This document shows positions 34,272-44,705 of a DNA stretch of 64,000 nt, one piece after another. The stretch's first letter is position 1. Each line of letters begins with the position of its first letter. Source of the stretch: Psychrobium sp. MM17-31 (GTDB lineage Bacteria; Pseudomonadota; Gammaproteobacteria; Enterobacterales; Psychrobiaceae); assembly GCF_022347785.1 (NCBI RefSeq), contig NZ_JAKRGA010000001.1, forward strand, positions 434,001 to 498,000. Direction: 5' to 3'. Below the pieces are notes generated by a model. That model did not search any database. It saw nothing but the letters and a program-made list of their open reading frames with translations, and was not told the DNA's origin. The translations under genes were made by a program, and so were the position numbers.

Positions 34272-35879
34272 GTGACTATTCTTTCCAGCAAAATTAATAC
34301 CCGCAGCCAAGATTTCATCGATAAAAGCAACGCTATGCAAGCGCTTGTTGATGAGCTAAACGACAACGTTGAAACCCTTAAAAAAGGCGGCGGTGAAGCG
34401 GCGCAAGAGCGTCATCAATCACGCGGCAAAATGCTTGCCCGCGACCGTATCAGCAATCTTATCGACGCTGGTAGCCCATTCTTAGAAATCAGCCAATTTG
34501 CCGCATGGCGTTGTTATGAAGACTACGTACCTTGTGCCGGCGTTGTGGCAGGTATCGGCCGCGTAGCTGGCGTTGAGTGTATGATTGTTGCCAATGACGC
34601 AACAGTTAAAGGCGGTACTTACTATCCGCTCACGGTTAAAAAGCATTTACGTGCTCAAGACATCGCCGAGCGTTGTCACCTGCCGTGTATCTACTTAGTA
34701 GACTCTGGTGGCGCATTCTTACCTCGTCAAGATGACGTATTCCCAGATCGCGATCATTTCGGCCGCATCTTCTTTAACCAAGCGAATATGTCTGCCAAAG
34801 GCATCCCACAAATTGCTTCGGTAATGGGTCTGTGTACTGCAGGTGGTGCTTACGTGCCAGCCATGGCGGACGAGTCAATTATCGTTAAAGAGCAAGGTAC
34901 TATTTTCCTTGCGGGTCCACCGCTTGTTAAAGCAGCAACGGGTGAAGTGGTTAGCGCAGAAGATTTAGGCGGCGCGGATGTGCACACCAAGATTTCTGGG
35001 GTGAGCGATCATTACGCACAAAACGATGAGCACGCTTTACAACTTGTACGCCAAGCAGTTAAACGCATCAATCACGTTAAACAGCCAAACCTAAGCGTAT
35101 TACCAACGGTTGAGCCACTTTATGACGCCAAAGAGTTATACGGCATCGTAGGTACGGATCTGAAAAAGCCGTTTGATGTGAAAGAAGTTATTGCTCGCAT
35201 CGTCGATGGCTCTGATTTTGATGAATTCAAACAGTACTACGGTTCAACGCTAGTGTGTGGCTTTGCCCGCATTCACGGCTATCCAGTAGGCATTGTTGCT
35301 AACAACGGTATTTTATTCTCAGAGTCGGCGCAAAAAGGCGCGCACTTTGTTGAGTTGTGTTGTCAGCGCAAAATTCCATTAGTGTTCTTACAAAACATCA
35401 CTGGCTTCATGGTAGGTCAAAAATACGAGCACGAAGGCATCGCTAAACACGGCGCGAAAATGGTAACAGCGGTTTCTTGTGCCAAGGTGCCTAAATTCAC
35501 AGTACTTATCGGCGGCAGTTACGGCGCTGGTAACTACGGCATGTGTGGCCGTGCGTACGATCCAACCATGATGTGGATGTGGCCGAACTCGCGTATCTCA
35601 GTAATGGGCGGCGAGCAAGCTGCTGGCGTATTAACGCAAGTTCGTCAAGACGGCTTAGCGCGTAAAGGCGAAAGCATGTCGGACGAAGAAGTCGAGAAAT
35701 TCAAAAAGCCGATTATCGATCAATACGAAGAGCAAGGTAATCCATATTACGCCAGTGCCCGTTTATGGGATGACGGCATTATCGATCCTGCGCAAACCCG
35801 TCAAGTACTTGGCCTAGCCATTAGTGCGTCGTTAAACAAAGAAATCGAAGATACCAAGTTCGGTATCTTTAGAATGTAG
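34272..35879 (+). CDS. liuB: Methylcrotonyl-CoA carboxylase, carboxyltransferase (beta) subunit
   Basis: LiuB moves the carboxyl group from biotin on LiuD to 3-methylcrotonyl-CoA, giving 3-methylglutaconyl-CoA. The 535-residue product is full length with both crotonase-fold halves ([40 protein letters not shown]). The GTG start is supported by AAAGGAG 7-8 bases upstream. It is separated from liuA by a 129-base gap that holds a large hairpin. Confidence 0.95.
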   Translation: MTILSSKINTRSQDFIDKSNAMQALVDELNDNVETLKKGGGEAAQERHQSRGKMLARDRISNLIDAGSPFLEISQFAAWRCYEDYVPCAGVVAGIGRVAGVECMIVANDATVKGGTYYPLTVKKHLRAQDIAERCHLPCIYLVDSGGAFLPRQDDVFPDRDHFGRIFFNQANMSAKGIPQIASVMGLCTAGGAYVPAMADESIIVKEQGTIFLAGPPLVKAATGEVVSAEDLGGADVHTKISGVSDHYAQNDEHALQLVRQAVKRINHVKQPNLSVLPTVEPLYDAKELYGIVGTDLKKPFDVKEVIARIVDGSDFDEFKQYYGSTLVCGFARIHGYPVGIVANNGILFSESAQKGAHFVELCCQRKIPLVFLQNITGFMVGQKYEHEGIAKHGAKMVTAVSCAKVPKFTVLIGGSYGAGNYGMCGRAYDPTMMWMWPNSRISVMGGEQAAGVLTQVRQDGLARKGESMSDEEVEKFKKPIIDQYEEQGNPYYASARLWDDGIIDPAQTRQVLGLAISASLNKEIEDTKFGIFRM

Positions 35880-35888
35880 GAGTTGACG

Positions 35889-36680
35889 ATGACGGATTAC
35901 ATATCAACGGATATCGCGGGTGGCGTGGCGACTATTACCATGCTGCGCGAAGATGTTCACAACGCCTTTGACGATGTGATGATCGCTCAGCTTATCGCAG
36001 CATTCAACGGCGCAATAGCTAATGATGACGCGCGCATTATCGTGCTGCGCTCAACGGGTAAAAACTTCTCAGCGGGTGCCGATCTGAACTGGATGCGCTC
36101 GATGGCCAAGAAGAACTATCAAGAGAACATCGATGACGCTGGCGAGCTAGCGAACCTAATGAAAACTATCGCCACCTCGCCAAAGCCAACCATGGCCTTG
36201 GTGCAAGGTGCAGCCTTTGGCGGCGCAGTAGGTCTAGTGGCTTGTTGTGATATCGCCATTGCCACCGAGCGCGCAAGTTTCTGCTTAAGCGAAGTAAAAA
36301 TTGGCCTTATTCCAGCGGTTATCAGTCCTTATGTGGTTGCTGCTATGGGACAACGTCAGGCGCAGCGTTATTTCTTAACGGCTGAGCGCTTTAAAGCAGA
36401 CAAAGCAAGCGAGTTTGGACTTGTTCATGAAGTTTGTGCCGATGGCGAGTTAGACACAGCAGCAGCCCCTGTTATTGCATCGCTACTTGGCAATAGCCCA
36501 GCGGCCATGACAGCAGCGAAAGAGCTTATCGGTTTTGTTCGCTTTGATCATATCGACAGCACTATTATCGATGGCACCAGCGAGCGCATCGCCGCTATTC
36601 GCGTGTCAACCGAGGGTCAAGAAGGCCTGAGCTCTTTCTTAGAAAAACGCGCACCAAATTGGCTGCTAGCCGATAAATAA
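35889..36680 (+). CDS. liuC: Methylglutaconyl-CoA hydratase
   Basis: LiuC hydrates 3-methylglutaconyl-CoA to HMG-CoA. The 263-residue product is of the enoyl-CoA hydratase fold, with the oxyanion-hole motifs NFSAGADLNWM and VQGAAFGGAVGLVACCDIA. The ATG at 35889 is chosen because AGGAG lies 6 bases before it. It starts 9 bases after liuB. Confidence 0.93.
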   Translation: MTDYISTDIAGGVATITMLREDVHNAFDDVMIAQLIAAFNGAIANDDARIIVLRSTGKNFSAGADLNWMRSMAKKNYQENIDDAGELANLMKTIATSPKPTMALVQGAAFGGAVGLVACCDIAIATERASFCLSEVKIGLIPAVISPYVVAAMGQRQAQRYFLTAERFKADKASEFGLVHEVCADGELDTAAAPVIASLLGNSPAAMTAAKELIGFVRFDHIDSTIIDGTSERIAAIRVSTEGQEGLSSFLEKRAPNWLLADK

Positions 36681-36695
36681 GGTAAGGAATTAGTT

Positions 36696-38690
36696 ATGTT
36701 TGATAAAATTTTAATTGCCAATCGCGGCGAAATTGCTTGTCGCATCATCCAAACCGCACAGAAAATGGGTGTGCGTTGTGTGGCGTTATACTCTGACGCC
36801 GACAAAGATGCCCTACACGTGAAAATGGCTGATGAAGCTTTTCACATTGGACCATCGCCGTCGAAAGATTCTTACCTTCGTATGGATCGCATTTTAGAGG
36901 CAGCTAAAGAGTCTGGTGCCCAAGCAATCCATCCGGGTTACGGCTTTATGTCTGAAAATGTAGACTTTGCTAAAGCCTGTTTAGACAACAACATTACCTT
37001 TATCGGTCCACCGGTTGAAGCCATCGATGCCATGGGGTCAAAGAGTGCCGCTAAAGCAATTATGACTGACGCGGGCGTACCGCTAGTACCGGGTTACCAC
37101 GGCGACAATCAAGACGAAGCCTTCTTAAAAGAGCAATCACTTGCCATTGGTTACCCGCAATTACTTAAAGCGGCCTACGGCGGCGGTGGTAAAGGCATGC
37201 GTGTAGTTGAGTCTGCCGATGAGTTTGACGCAGCACTTGCTTCCACCAAGCGTGAAGCCATTGCTAGTTTCGGCAATGACAAGATGCTGATTGAGCGCTA
37301 CCTAACTAAGCCACGCCATGTTGAGATTCAAGTATTTGCCGATAACCACAGTAACTGTATTTACCTATCTGAACGCGACTGTTCAATTCAGCGTCGTCAC
37401 CAGAAAGTTATTGAAGAAGCGCCAGCGCCAAACCTGAGCGAAGAGACTCGCGTTGCCATGGGTGAAGCGGCTGTAGCGGCTGCAAAAGCCATTAACTATC
37501 AAGGTGCAGGTACGGTTGAGTTCTTATTCGACGAAGACGGCTCTTTCTACTTCATGGAGATGAATACTCGTTTGCAGGTTGAGCATCCAGTGACTGAAAT
37601 GATCACTGGTCTTGATTTAGTTGGCTGGCAGTTAAAAGTTGCTAACAACGAAAAACTACCACTTGAGCAATCTCAAGTAACCGTTGATGGTCACGCGATT
37701 GAAGTACGTATTTACGCCGAAGATCCTGACAATGAGTTCTTACCAGCGACAGGTCAATTGAACTACCTACGCCAACCAGAGCCGTCTAATCACGTGCGTG
37801 TTGATACGGGTGTTATTCAAGGTGACGAAGTATCAAGCTTCTACGATCCTATGATTGCTAAGCTAATCGTCTGGGATGAGACGCGTGATCGCGCTATCGC
37901 TCGCATGAACCGCGCGCTAGATGACTATCGCATCAGTGGTTTAAAAACCAACTTAGGTTTCTTAACGAACCTAGTAAACGCGCAGCCGTTTAAAGATGTT
38001 GAGTTAGACACGGGCTTTATCGAGAAACACGACGCCTTACTCTTTAGCGACAAGACAGAGACTTGTTACAAGTCACTAATGCTAGCGTGTTTAGCAACGC
38101 TGGCTAAAGAAGATGCGCCAATCGAACCGCATCGCACCAACAACGACCCATTCTCGCCGTGGAATATCAACAACGGCTGGCGTCTTAACGAACAAGCGTC
38201 ACACCTTGTTGAGCTAACCGACGAGAACGACAACAGCCATAGCGTGCGCGTTGGTGTTGAAGGCAATGGTTACGTATTTAACTTCGATGGCGAACGTTTC
38301 GATGCCACAGCAAGCGTTAACGGCGATCACCTAGTTGCTACCATCAATGGCCACAAAACAAGCCTACTATTTGATGTAACTAGCGAGCAAGTAACATTGT
38401 TTATCAAGCAAGATGTACATCACTTTACCCGTAAATCAGATGGCAGTGCAGGCTTTGACGTTGATGAAAGCGAAGACAAGCTAACAGCGCCAATGAACGG
38501 CACCATCGTTGAAGTGCCAGTGACCGCTGGTCAAAGCGTGAAAGAAGGCGACGTGCTAGTGATTATGGAAGCCATGAAAATGGAATACTCAATCACTGCA
38601 ACCCATGATGGCGTAGTCAGTGAAGTATTCTTTGCCGCCGGCGACATGGTAAAAGATGGCGATCAACTCGTTGAACTAAGCGAGGGCTAA
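36696..38690 (+). CDS. liuD: Methylcrotonyl-CoA carboxylase, biotin-containing (alpha) subunit
   Basis: LiuD carboxylates its own biotin with ATP and bicarbonate, then hands the carboxyl group to LiuB. The 664-residue product has the biotin carboxylase domain (about residues 1-445; [29 protein letters not shown]) and a C-terminal biotinyl domain with carrier lysine K628 in MEAMKMEYS. All parts are complete. It is 15 bases after liuC. Confidence 0.96.
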   Translation: MFDKILIANRGEIACRIIQTAQKMGVRCVALYSDADKDALHVKMADEAFHIGPSPSKDSYLRMDRILEAAKESGAQAIHPGYGFMSENVDFAKACLDNNITFIGPPVEAIDAMGSKSAAKAIMTDAGVPLVPGYHGDNQDEAFLKEQSLAIGYPQLLKAAYGGGGKGMRVVESADEFDAALASTKREAIASFGNDKMLIERYLTKPRHVEIQVFADNHSNCIYLSERDCSIQRRHQKVIEEAPAPNLSEETRVAMGEAAVAAAKAINYQGAGTVEFLFDEDGSFYFMEMNTRLQVEHPVTEMITGLDLVGWQLKVANNEKLPLEQSQVTVDGHAIEVRIYAEDPDNEFLPATGQLNYLRQPEPSNHVRVDTGVIQGDEVSSFYDPMIAKLIVWDETRDRAIARMNRALDDYRISGLKTNLGFLTNLVNAQPFKDVELDTGFIEKHDALLFSDKTETCYKSLMLACLATLAKEDAPIEPHRTNNDPFSPWNINNGWRLNEQASHLVELTDENDNSHSVRVGVEGNGYVFNFDGERFDATASVNGDHLVATINGHKTSLLFDVTSEQVTLFIKQDVHHFTRKSDGSAGFDVDESEDKLTAPMNGTIVEVPVTAGQSVKEGDVLVIMEAMKMEYSITATHDGVVSEVFFAAGDMVKDGDQLVELSEG

Positions 38691-38692
38691 TC

Positions 38693-39598
38693 ATGAGTTT
38701 ACCGAAGAAAGTTCGCATCGTTGAAGTAGGCCCACGTGATGGCCTACAAAACGAGAAGCAAGTGAGCACCGATGCTAAAGTGGCATTAGTTAACGACCTT
38801 GCTGACGCTGGCCTTAAAGTGATTGAAACTGGCAGTTTCGTATCCCCTAAATGGGTGCCACAAATGGCGGATAGCAGCGATGTTTTCGCTGCTATTGATC
38901 GCAAAGACGGTATTACCTACGCCGCACTTACACCAAATGTTAAAGGCCTTGAAGCCGCTATCGCAGCGGGTGCATCAGAAGTTGCGGTATTTGGCGCGGC
39001 TTCTGAAAGCTTTAGCCAAAAGAACATTAATTGCTCTATCGATGAATCTCTAGAGCGCTTTACACCGCTAATGGCGATGGCCAAAGAGCACGGATTACCG
39101 GTTCGTGGTTATGTGTCTTGTGTCTTAGGCTGTCCATATGAAGGCGATATCGACGTAGCAACCGTGGCTCACGTTGCCAAAAAACTATTGGATATGGGCT
39201 GCTATGAAATCAGCCTTGGTGACACCGTTGGTGTCGGTACACCAATGGCGGTAAAAGCAATGCTTGAAGCAGTTACTACTAAAGTGCCCGTTGAAAAATT
39301 AGCGGTTCACTTTCATGATACCTACGGACAAGCGCTAGCCAATATCTTTAGCGCGCTGCAAATGGGTATTGCTACAGTAGATAGCGCCGTTGCAGGCCTT
39401 GGTGGCTGTCCATATGCTAAAGGCGCATCGGGCAACGTTGCCACCGAAGAGTTGGTTTATATGTTAAACGGTCTTGGTATCGAACACGGCGTTGATTTAG
39501 ATAAATTAGCGCGTGCAGGCTGGCGCATTAGCGACGCGTTAAATCGCGCACCTAATTCAAAAGTGTCATTGGCGCTAAAAGCCAATAGTAATGGATAA
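38693..39598 (+). CDS. liuE: Hydroxymethylglutaryl-CoA lyase
   Basis: LiuE splits HMG-CoA into acetyl-CoA and acetoacetate. The 301-residue product is a TIM barrel of the HMGL family: [15 protein letters not shown] near the start, [16 protein letters not shown], and the signature [19 protein letters not shown] with its loop cysteine near the C-terminal end. It starts 2 bases after the liuD stop. Confidence 0.96.
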   Translation: MSLPKKVRIVEVGPRDGLQNEKQVSTDAKVALVNDLADAGLKVIETGSFVSPKWVPQMADSSDVFAAIDRKDGITYAALTPNVKGLEAAIAAGASEVAVFGAASESFSQKNINCSIDESLERFTPLMAMAKEHGLPVRGYVSCVLGCPYEGDIDVATVAHVAKKLLDMGCYEISLGDTVGVGTPMAVKAMLEAVTTKVPVEKLAVHFHDTYGQALANIFSALQMGIATVDSAVAGLGGCPYAKGASGNVATEELVYMLNGLGIEHGVDLDKLARAGWRISDALNRAPNSKVSLALKANSNG

Positions 39599-39627
39599 AA
39601 TAATAATCTCTACCTAAGGAGCTCATA

Positions 39628-40329
39628 GTGGCTGGTTTAAATAAAGTAGTAGAAACATATGATCAAGCATTAGCTGGTCTTACTGATGACATGACCTTAA
39701 TGGTTGGTGGCTTTGGTTTATGTGGTATCCCTGAAAATCTCATCATCAAAATGCAGGAAATGGGCGTTAAAGGTTTAACGTGTATTTCAAATAACGCCGG
39801 TGTTGATGATTTTGGTTTAGGTTTATTACTGCAAAAGAAACAAATTTCGCGTATTTACGCTTCTTACGTTGGTGAGAATGCCCTATTTGAGCAACAAATG
39901 CTTAATGGTGAGTTAGAAGTTATTCTGACGCCACAAGGCACGCTGGCTGAGAAAATCCGCGCTGGCGGCGCTGGTATTCCAGCATTCTTCACTGCAACAG
40001 GTTACGGTACGCCAGTGGCTGAAGGTAAAGAAACCCGTGAAATCGATGGTCGTCACTACGTATTAGAGCCATCGTTGACTGCTGACTTCGCCTTAGTTAA
40101 AGCATGGAAAGCCGATACTATGGGTAACCTTGTATATCGCAATACAGCCATGAACTTTAATCCAATGATGGCAACCGCAGGTAAAATTACCGTGGTTGAA
40201 GTGGAAGAGATTGTGCCAGCAGGCACTTTAGATCCAAACCACATCCACACACCGGGTATCTATGTTAATCGCGTGATTAAAGGCAACTTTGAAAAACGCA
40301 TCGAACAACGTACAACAAGGGAGGCATAA
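39628..40329 (+). CDS. scoA: 3-oxoacid CoA-transferase subunit A (SCOT type)
   Basis: With ScoB it moves CoA from succinyl-CoA to acetoacetate, so the acetoacetate from LiuE can be cleaved to acetyl-CoA. The 233-residue product has [14 protein letters not shown] near residues 26-40 and [19 protein letters not shown], nearer to succinyl-CoA:3-ketoacid transferases than to E. coli AtoD. The GTG start has AAGGAG 6 bases upstream. It is 29 bases after liuE. Confidence 0.93.
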   Translation: MAGLNKVVETYDQALAGLTDDMTLMVGGFGLCGIPENLIIKMQEMGVKGLTCISNNAGVDDFGLGLLLQKKQISRIYASYVGENALFEQQMLNGELEVILTPQGTLAEKIRAGGAGIPAFFTATGYGTPVAEGKETREIDGRHYVLEPSLTADFALVKAWKADTMGNLVYRNTAMNFNPMMATAGKITVVEVEEIVPAGTLDPNHIHTPGIYVNRVIKGNFEKRIEQRTTREA

Positions 40330-40331
40330 TC

Positions 40332-40988
40332 ATGGCACTATCACGAGAGCAAATCGCTAAGCGTATCGCTGCTGAGCTGCAGGATGGTTTTTATGTCAAC
40401 CTAGGTATCGGTATTCCAACACTAGTGGCTAACTACATTCCTGACGGCATGGAAGTGATGCTGCAATCGGAAAATGGCCTATTAGGTATGGGACAATTCC
40501 CAACGGAAGACGAAGTAGACGCCGATTTAATCAATGCCGGTAAGCAAACCGTTACTATGGAAACTGGCGCATCGTTATTCTCATCGGCAGAAAGCTTTGC
40601 AATGATCCGCGGCGGCCACGTTGATTTAACCGTACTAGGTGCATTTGAAGTTGATGTAAGCGGAAATATCGCGTCTTGGATGATCCCAGGCAAGCTTATC
40701 AAAGGCATGGGCGGCGCAATGGATTTAGTGGCTGGCGCTGAAAACATTATTGTGACGATGACTCACGCCGATAAGAAAGGTAACTCAAAACTGCTTGATG
40801 CTTGTACCCTGCCACTAACTGGCGCGCAATGTATCAAGAAAGTAGTAACTGACTTAGCCGTGCTAGAAATCAAAGACGGCGCTTTCCACCTACTTGAACG
40901 CGCCCCAGATGTATCGGTTGAAGAAATCATCGAAAAGACTGCTGGTAAATTAGTGGTTCCTGAAAATGTGAAGGTAATGGACGTTTAG
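40332..40988 (+). CDS. scoB: 3-oxoacid CoA-transferase subunit B (SCOT type)
   Basis: The catalytic partner of ScoA. The 218-residue product has VNLGIGIPTLVANYIPDG and the nucleophile glutamate E47 in QSENGLLGMG. It begins 2 bases after scoA and ends the liu operon, followed by a strong terminator. Confidence 0.94.
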   Translation: MALSREQIAKRIAAELQDGFYVNLGIGIPTLVANYIPDGMEVMLQSENGLLGMGQFPTEDEVDADLINAGKQTVTMETGASLFSSAESFAMIRGGHVDLTVLGAFEVDVSGNIASWMIPGKLIKGMGGAMDLVAGAENIIVTMTHADKKGNSKLLDACTLPLTGAQCIKKVVTDLAVLEIKDGAFHLLERAPDVSVEEIIEKTAGKLVVPENVKVMDV

Positions 40989-41010
40989 TCTCTTCATATT
41001 GCCCTGATAA

Positions 41011-41038
41011 AATGCTCGCTTAGGCGAGCATTTTTTTT
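41011..41038 (+). terminator. Terminator of the liu-sco operon
   Basis: Stem AATGCTCGC/GCGAGCATT with TTAG loop followed by eight T. It lies 22 bases after scoB. Confidence 0.92.
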
Positions 41039-41097
41039 GTGGCATACTATTTGCTAAATTCTCAGTAATCATTCACAGCAGCTCAATTGGAGCCATA

Positions 41098-41706
41098 ATG
41101 ACATTACGAAAATATCTAATGGCCTTTGCCCTTCTTGCCTTAGGCGGTTGTCAAACCATTGACACCATAGTTGGCAAGAGCAAGTCGACGGAGCAGCCAG
41201 TTGAAGTCGCAATCTCCTCGTTAAGTCAGCAACTTACAACAAATCCGCTTTTTTCGGTGGCAGATATCAAGGTTGTGAGTACTACTTTTGTGTGGTCAGA
41301 TAGTTTAAATACCACCACCAAAAACCAAAAGATGGAATATTTAGGTAATTTGCTGCAAGAGAGCATCAGCACCAACCTTAGCAACGCGGGTGCTAAGGTC
41401 ATGGAAATCAAATCAGCCAATGCCATCTATTTAACTGAGCACAGTGAACTCATTCTAAGTCGAGACGGAGAACGTGTTGCCAACGACACTGACGCCGATT
41501 ATGTTCTTACAGGAATTATGACACCAAGTGAATACGGTACTGTGGTCAATGCGAAGTTAATTAACCTACATAACAAACAAGTTGTTGCCGCCGCTCGGCA
41601 GGTGATTGCCGCTATGAGCGCCGATCGCAATCAAGGACAATCGTCGACAGTGAAAGACGGCCTACTCTATCGCGATAATTCGCGCCAAGGAGTTATTAAT
41701 GAATAA
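41098..41706 (+). CDS. FlgO-family outer-membrane lipoprotein, copy 1
   Basis: FlgO is an outer-membrane lipoprotein of the polar flagellum in Vibrio, needed for filament stability and part of the outer ring structures with FlgP and FlgT. The 202-residue product has lipobox ALGGC (Cys18) and the FlgO-type fold: an N-terminal helix with SLSQQLTTN, then LGNLLQESISTNLSNAGAKV and ADYVLTGIMTPSEYGTVVNA. It is the first of three adjacent paralogues, far from flgP/flgT. It overlaps the next gene by 8 bases, so the three form one operon. Confidence 0.8.
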   Translation: MTLRKYLMAFALLALGGCQTIDTIVGKSKSTEQPVEVAISSLSQQLTTNPLFSVADIKVVSTTFVWSDSLNTTTKNQKMEYLGNLLQESISTNLSNAGAKVMEIKSANAIYLTEHSELILSRDGERVANDTDADYVLTGIMTPSEYGTVVNAKLINLHNKQVVAAARQVIAAMSADRNQGQSSTVKDGLLYRDNSRQGVINE

Positions 41707-42343
41707 ATCAACGTTGAGCCTATTAGTTGCTGCTGCAATGATTCCAGCCTGCTCAATCTTTCCTTCACAAGAAGAGATGAGCCAGCAAGTTGTAAAGAAA
41801 GTCATCGAAGCAAAAGAAAAAAGCGCCTTTGATAAGAAAACACTGGTGAAGAATGTCAATCACTACGCCAAATGGCTGGTGCAAGATCTCTTTTCTCATA
41901 TCGATTCACCGAATAACAACAGCGCTTTCGCGGTAGCAAACTTTGCCCTACTCGATTCTGACTTAAAAACCACTAACCACTTTGGCCGCCAGCTTAACGA
42001 AGCTATCATGCACGAAACGAGTCGCTTAGGCTTTGCGGTTTTCGATTTAAAATCGACAGGCCGTTTACAGTTTTCTGAAGCTGGTGATATTTTCTGGCAT
42101 AGTGAAAACATTGACGAGCTATCGGGTAATTTTGATATTAACTACGTCATCACTGGCACAATGACTAAGCATCAAGGTGGCTATTTAATTAACGCCCGTA
42201 TTATCGATGTAAATACCAGTATTTTACTTTCGTCAGCGCAAATATTTACACCTGCCGAAGTGGTAAAAGCAGTGCTCAGCGAAGCGCCGGAAAGCGAAAA
42301 AGGCTTCCCGATTATTTCACTGGCTAATTCAGAGATGGAATAA
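41699..42343 (+). CDS. FlgO-family outer-membrane lipoprotein, copy 2
   Basis: The 214-residue product has a lipoprotein signal ending IPAC (Cys18) and the FlgO pattern: HYAKWLVQDLFSHI, FALLDSDLKTTNHFGRQLNE, FDINYVITGTMTKHQGGYLI and a closing ARIIDVNTSILLSSAQ. It is clearly related to copies 1 and 3 but diverged over most of its length. It overlaps copy 1 by 8 bases and ends 1 base before copy 3. Confidence 0.82.
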   Translation: MNKSTLSLLVAAAMIPACSIFPSQEEMSQQVVKKVIEAKEKSAFDKKTLVKNVNHYAKWLVQDLFSHIDSPNNNSAFAVANFALLDSDLKTTNHFGRQLNEAIMHETSRLGFAVFDLKSTGRLQFSEAGDIFWHSENIDELSGNFDINYVITGTMTKHQGGYLINARIIDVNTSILLSSAQIFTPAEVVKAVLSEAPESEKGFPIISLANSEME

Positions 42344-42344
42344 A

Positions 42345-42917
42345 ATGATGAAATTAGGATTGTCACTCACGTTAATTGCAACAGTTTTTACAAGCGGCTG
42401 TACCACTAACTTTCTGATGTCAGACGAACACCAAGTGCCACAACAAACCAGTGCGGCATCGATGGCGCAAGATAAAGCTGTGGATAGTGTGATGACGCCA
42501 CAATTTCATACCCACAGTCACCTTGCAAATTACACCGATTGGCTAGCCAATCAATTGGTTGAACAGGCAACCATGGACTTATCGTCGCAATATATTACTG
42601 TGTTGCCATTTACCTTTAGTCAGCCACCAGCAACCGTCAATCATCAATTAACCAAAGAACTTAGTGAACATGTTGCCCATGATTTACAGGCATTCGGCGT
42701 TAAGCTATTAGCAGGCCCAACGACGATGCTAACCGCCGACCAAGCACCGCAATTAGCTGCACAAGCAGGTAATGGTCAAGCGACAGCTTATTTAACAGGA
42801 ACGCTAATACCAACAAGCCACGGTATTATTGTGCATGCAAAATTAGTGGATTTAAGCACCAATGCGATGTTTGCTAGCGCTGAAAAATTTATTCCGTTTT
42901 ATGCATTAAGTGAGTGA
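42345..42917 (+). CDS. FlgO-family outer-membrane lipoprotein, copy 3
   Basis: The 190-residue product has lipobox FTSGC (Cys19) and the FlgO pattern YTDWLANQLVEQATMDL, TVLPFTFSQPPATVNHQLTK, TAYLTGTLIPTSHGIIVHA and AKLVDLSTNAMFASAEKF. It is the last of the three. No terminator is seen in the 205 bases that follow before the photolyase gene, and no sigma-54 or sigma-28 motif was found before copy 1. Confidence 0.82.
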   Translation: MMKLGLSLTLIATVFTSGCTTNFLMSDEHQVPQQTSAASMAQDKAVDSVMTPQFHTHSHLANYTDWLANQLVEQATMDLSSQYITVLPFTFSQPPATVNHQLTKELSEHVAHDLQAFGVKLLAGPTTMLTADQAPQLAAQAGNGQATAYLTGTLIPTSHGIIVHAKLVDLSTNAMFASAEKFIPFYALSE

Positions 42918-43122
42918 CTTAACCGAGTAAAATTGAACTAAACTTTCCTTTTCTTCGTATAGCTAGCTACTTGATTAGAACTTTGAGTAGCTCGTGACAC
43001 TTATAATTTGCAGACATAAATCAAACTATTACAAGCAAGCTACTATTCCAAGCTTACTTATTTCATTTTCTCGTCCAAAACACGCTGCACTCTTTAATAG
43101 CATTACGCAATCGAGTTAGCCC

Positions 43123-44682
43123 ATGAAACATCTACGCTTAATTTTGGGAGATCAACTAAATGCCAGCCATAGCTGGTATAAAACCGTCGATAATAATACG
43201 GTCTATTTGATCTGTGAGTTACATCAAGAAGCAAGCTACGTCACTCATCATATTCAAAAGATTGCTGCGTTTTTCAAAGCGATGGAGAGTTTTGCTACCG
43301 CCCTTAGCAAAGCGGGCCATCAGGTTATTTATTTAACCCTTGACGACACGGCGCAATATCAAGATTTACCGCATTTACTTGAAACCATTATTCAACAACA
43401 GCAAATCAGCCAATTTAGTTATCAGCAGCCAGACGAATATCGCTTAGCTCAGCAGCTAGCAGCGTTTTCACAACAGCTTGCTATCGCAAGTACATGTGTC
43501 AACAGCGAGCATTTTTATTTAGCACATAGCGAATTATCATCATATTTCAAAACAAACACTAAACACCGCCTTGAGCATTTTTATCGCGCCATGAGACGCC
43601 GTTTTAATTTATTAATGGACGGTGAAGAGCCCCATGGTGGCCAATGGAATTTCGATACTAATAATCGTTGTAAACTCAAGGCAAAAGATTTAGCTCAAAT
43701 TCCACAACCCTTACTCTTTGACACGAATGTGACTGAGATCCTTGAACGGATAAACCGCCATCAGATAACTACCATGGGTCACATCGGAAGTAACTTATTA
43801 TGGCCTGTAACAAGAGCGAGTGCCAAGGCGCTGCTCATTTACTTTTGTCAGTATTGCTTACCACGGTTTGGACAATTTCAAGATGCGATGACGGGTCGTC
43901 TCGGCTCTTTCACTGACGACAACGGCTGGAGTCTGTATCACTCCCGCTTATCATTTGCATTAAACAGTAAGATCCTCAGTCCACAACAAGTGGTTAACAC
44001 TGCAATAAACGCCTATCACGATAGTAATGGCGATATCTCTATTGCACAGATTGAAGGATTCATTAGGCAAATTTTAGGGTGGCGCGAATTTGTCCGTGGA
44101 ATTTACTGGCTTAACATGCCAACTTACCGTCAACTCAATGCACTCGATGCCAAAAGAGCACTGCCGAGCTGGTTTTGGAACGGCGATACAACTATGCGTT
44201 GTCAGCAGCAAGCCATCAGCCAATCGTTAGATTACAGCTATGCCCATCACATTCAACGTTTAATGGTTACTGATAATTTTTGCTTACTGACGGGAATAGC
44301 ACCAGATGAAGTAGACAATTGGTATTTAGGAATTTATATCGACGCCATAGAATGGGTTGAGTTGCCTAATACCCGTGGTATGAGTCAATTCGCTGATGGC
44401 GGCATTGTTGGCTCTAAAGCCTATGCGGCTAGCGGTAATTACATCAATAAAATGAGTGATTACTGCCAAGACTGTCATTACGACGTCAAACAAATTACCA
44501 GCGACAACGCCTGCCCACTCAATGCACTTTATTGGCATTTTATGCTGCAGCATCAGGCGCAGTTTGCCAACAATCCAAGAAACAGCATGGTTTACGCTAA
44601 TTGGCGTAAACGCTCACCAACAGTACAAGAGGAGATACTGGTAAAAGCCCAACATTTACTAGCTAACCTTGAGCAACTTTAA
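43123..44682 (+). CDS. Iron-sulfur cryptochrome/photolyase-related protein (DPRP, PhrB-like)
   Basis: A deoxyribodipyrimidine photolyase-related protein of the FeS-BCP class, flavoproteins that repair (6-4) photoproducts or sense light. The 519-residue product has the family opening LRLILGDQLNASHSWY and the conserved MDGEEPHGGQWNFDTNNR. Four cysteines (C360, C448, C451, C464) have the same spacing (88, 3, 13) as the 4Fe-4S ligands of Agrobacterium PhrB. It is followed 23 bases later by a flavin reductase gene. Repair versus signalling cannot be told from sequence. Confidence 0.92.
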   Translation: MKHLRLILGDQLNASHSWYKTVDNNTVYLICELHQEASYVTHHIQKIAAFFKAMESFATALSKAGHQVIYLTLDDTAQYQDLPHLLETIIQQQQISQFSYQQPDEYRLAQQLAAFSQQLAIASTCVNSEHFYLAHSELSSYFKTNTKHRLEHFYRAMRRRFNLLMDGEEPHGGQWNFDTNNRCKLKAKDLAQIPQPLLFDTNVTEILERINRHQITTMGHIGSNLLWPVTRASAKALLIYFCQYCLPRFGQFQDAMTGRLGSFTDDNGWSLYHSRLSFALNSKILSPQQVVNTAINAYHDSNGDISIAQIEGFIRQILGWREFVRGIYWLNMPTYRQLNALDAKRALPSWFWNGDTTMRCQQQAISQSLDYSYAHHIQRLMVTDNFCLLTGIAPDEVDNWYLGIYIDAIEWVELPNTRGMSQFADGGIVGSKAYAASGNYINKMSDYCQDCHYDVKQITSDNACPLNALYWHFMLQHQAQFANNPRNSMVYANWRKRSPTVQEEILVKAQHLLANLEQL

Positions 44683-44705
44683 TTTTTATCAGGACAAAAT
44701 TCACC

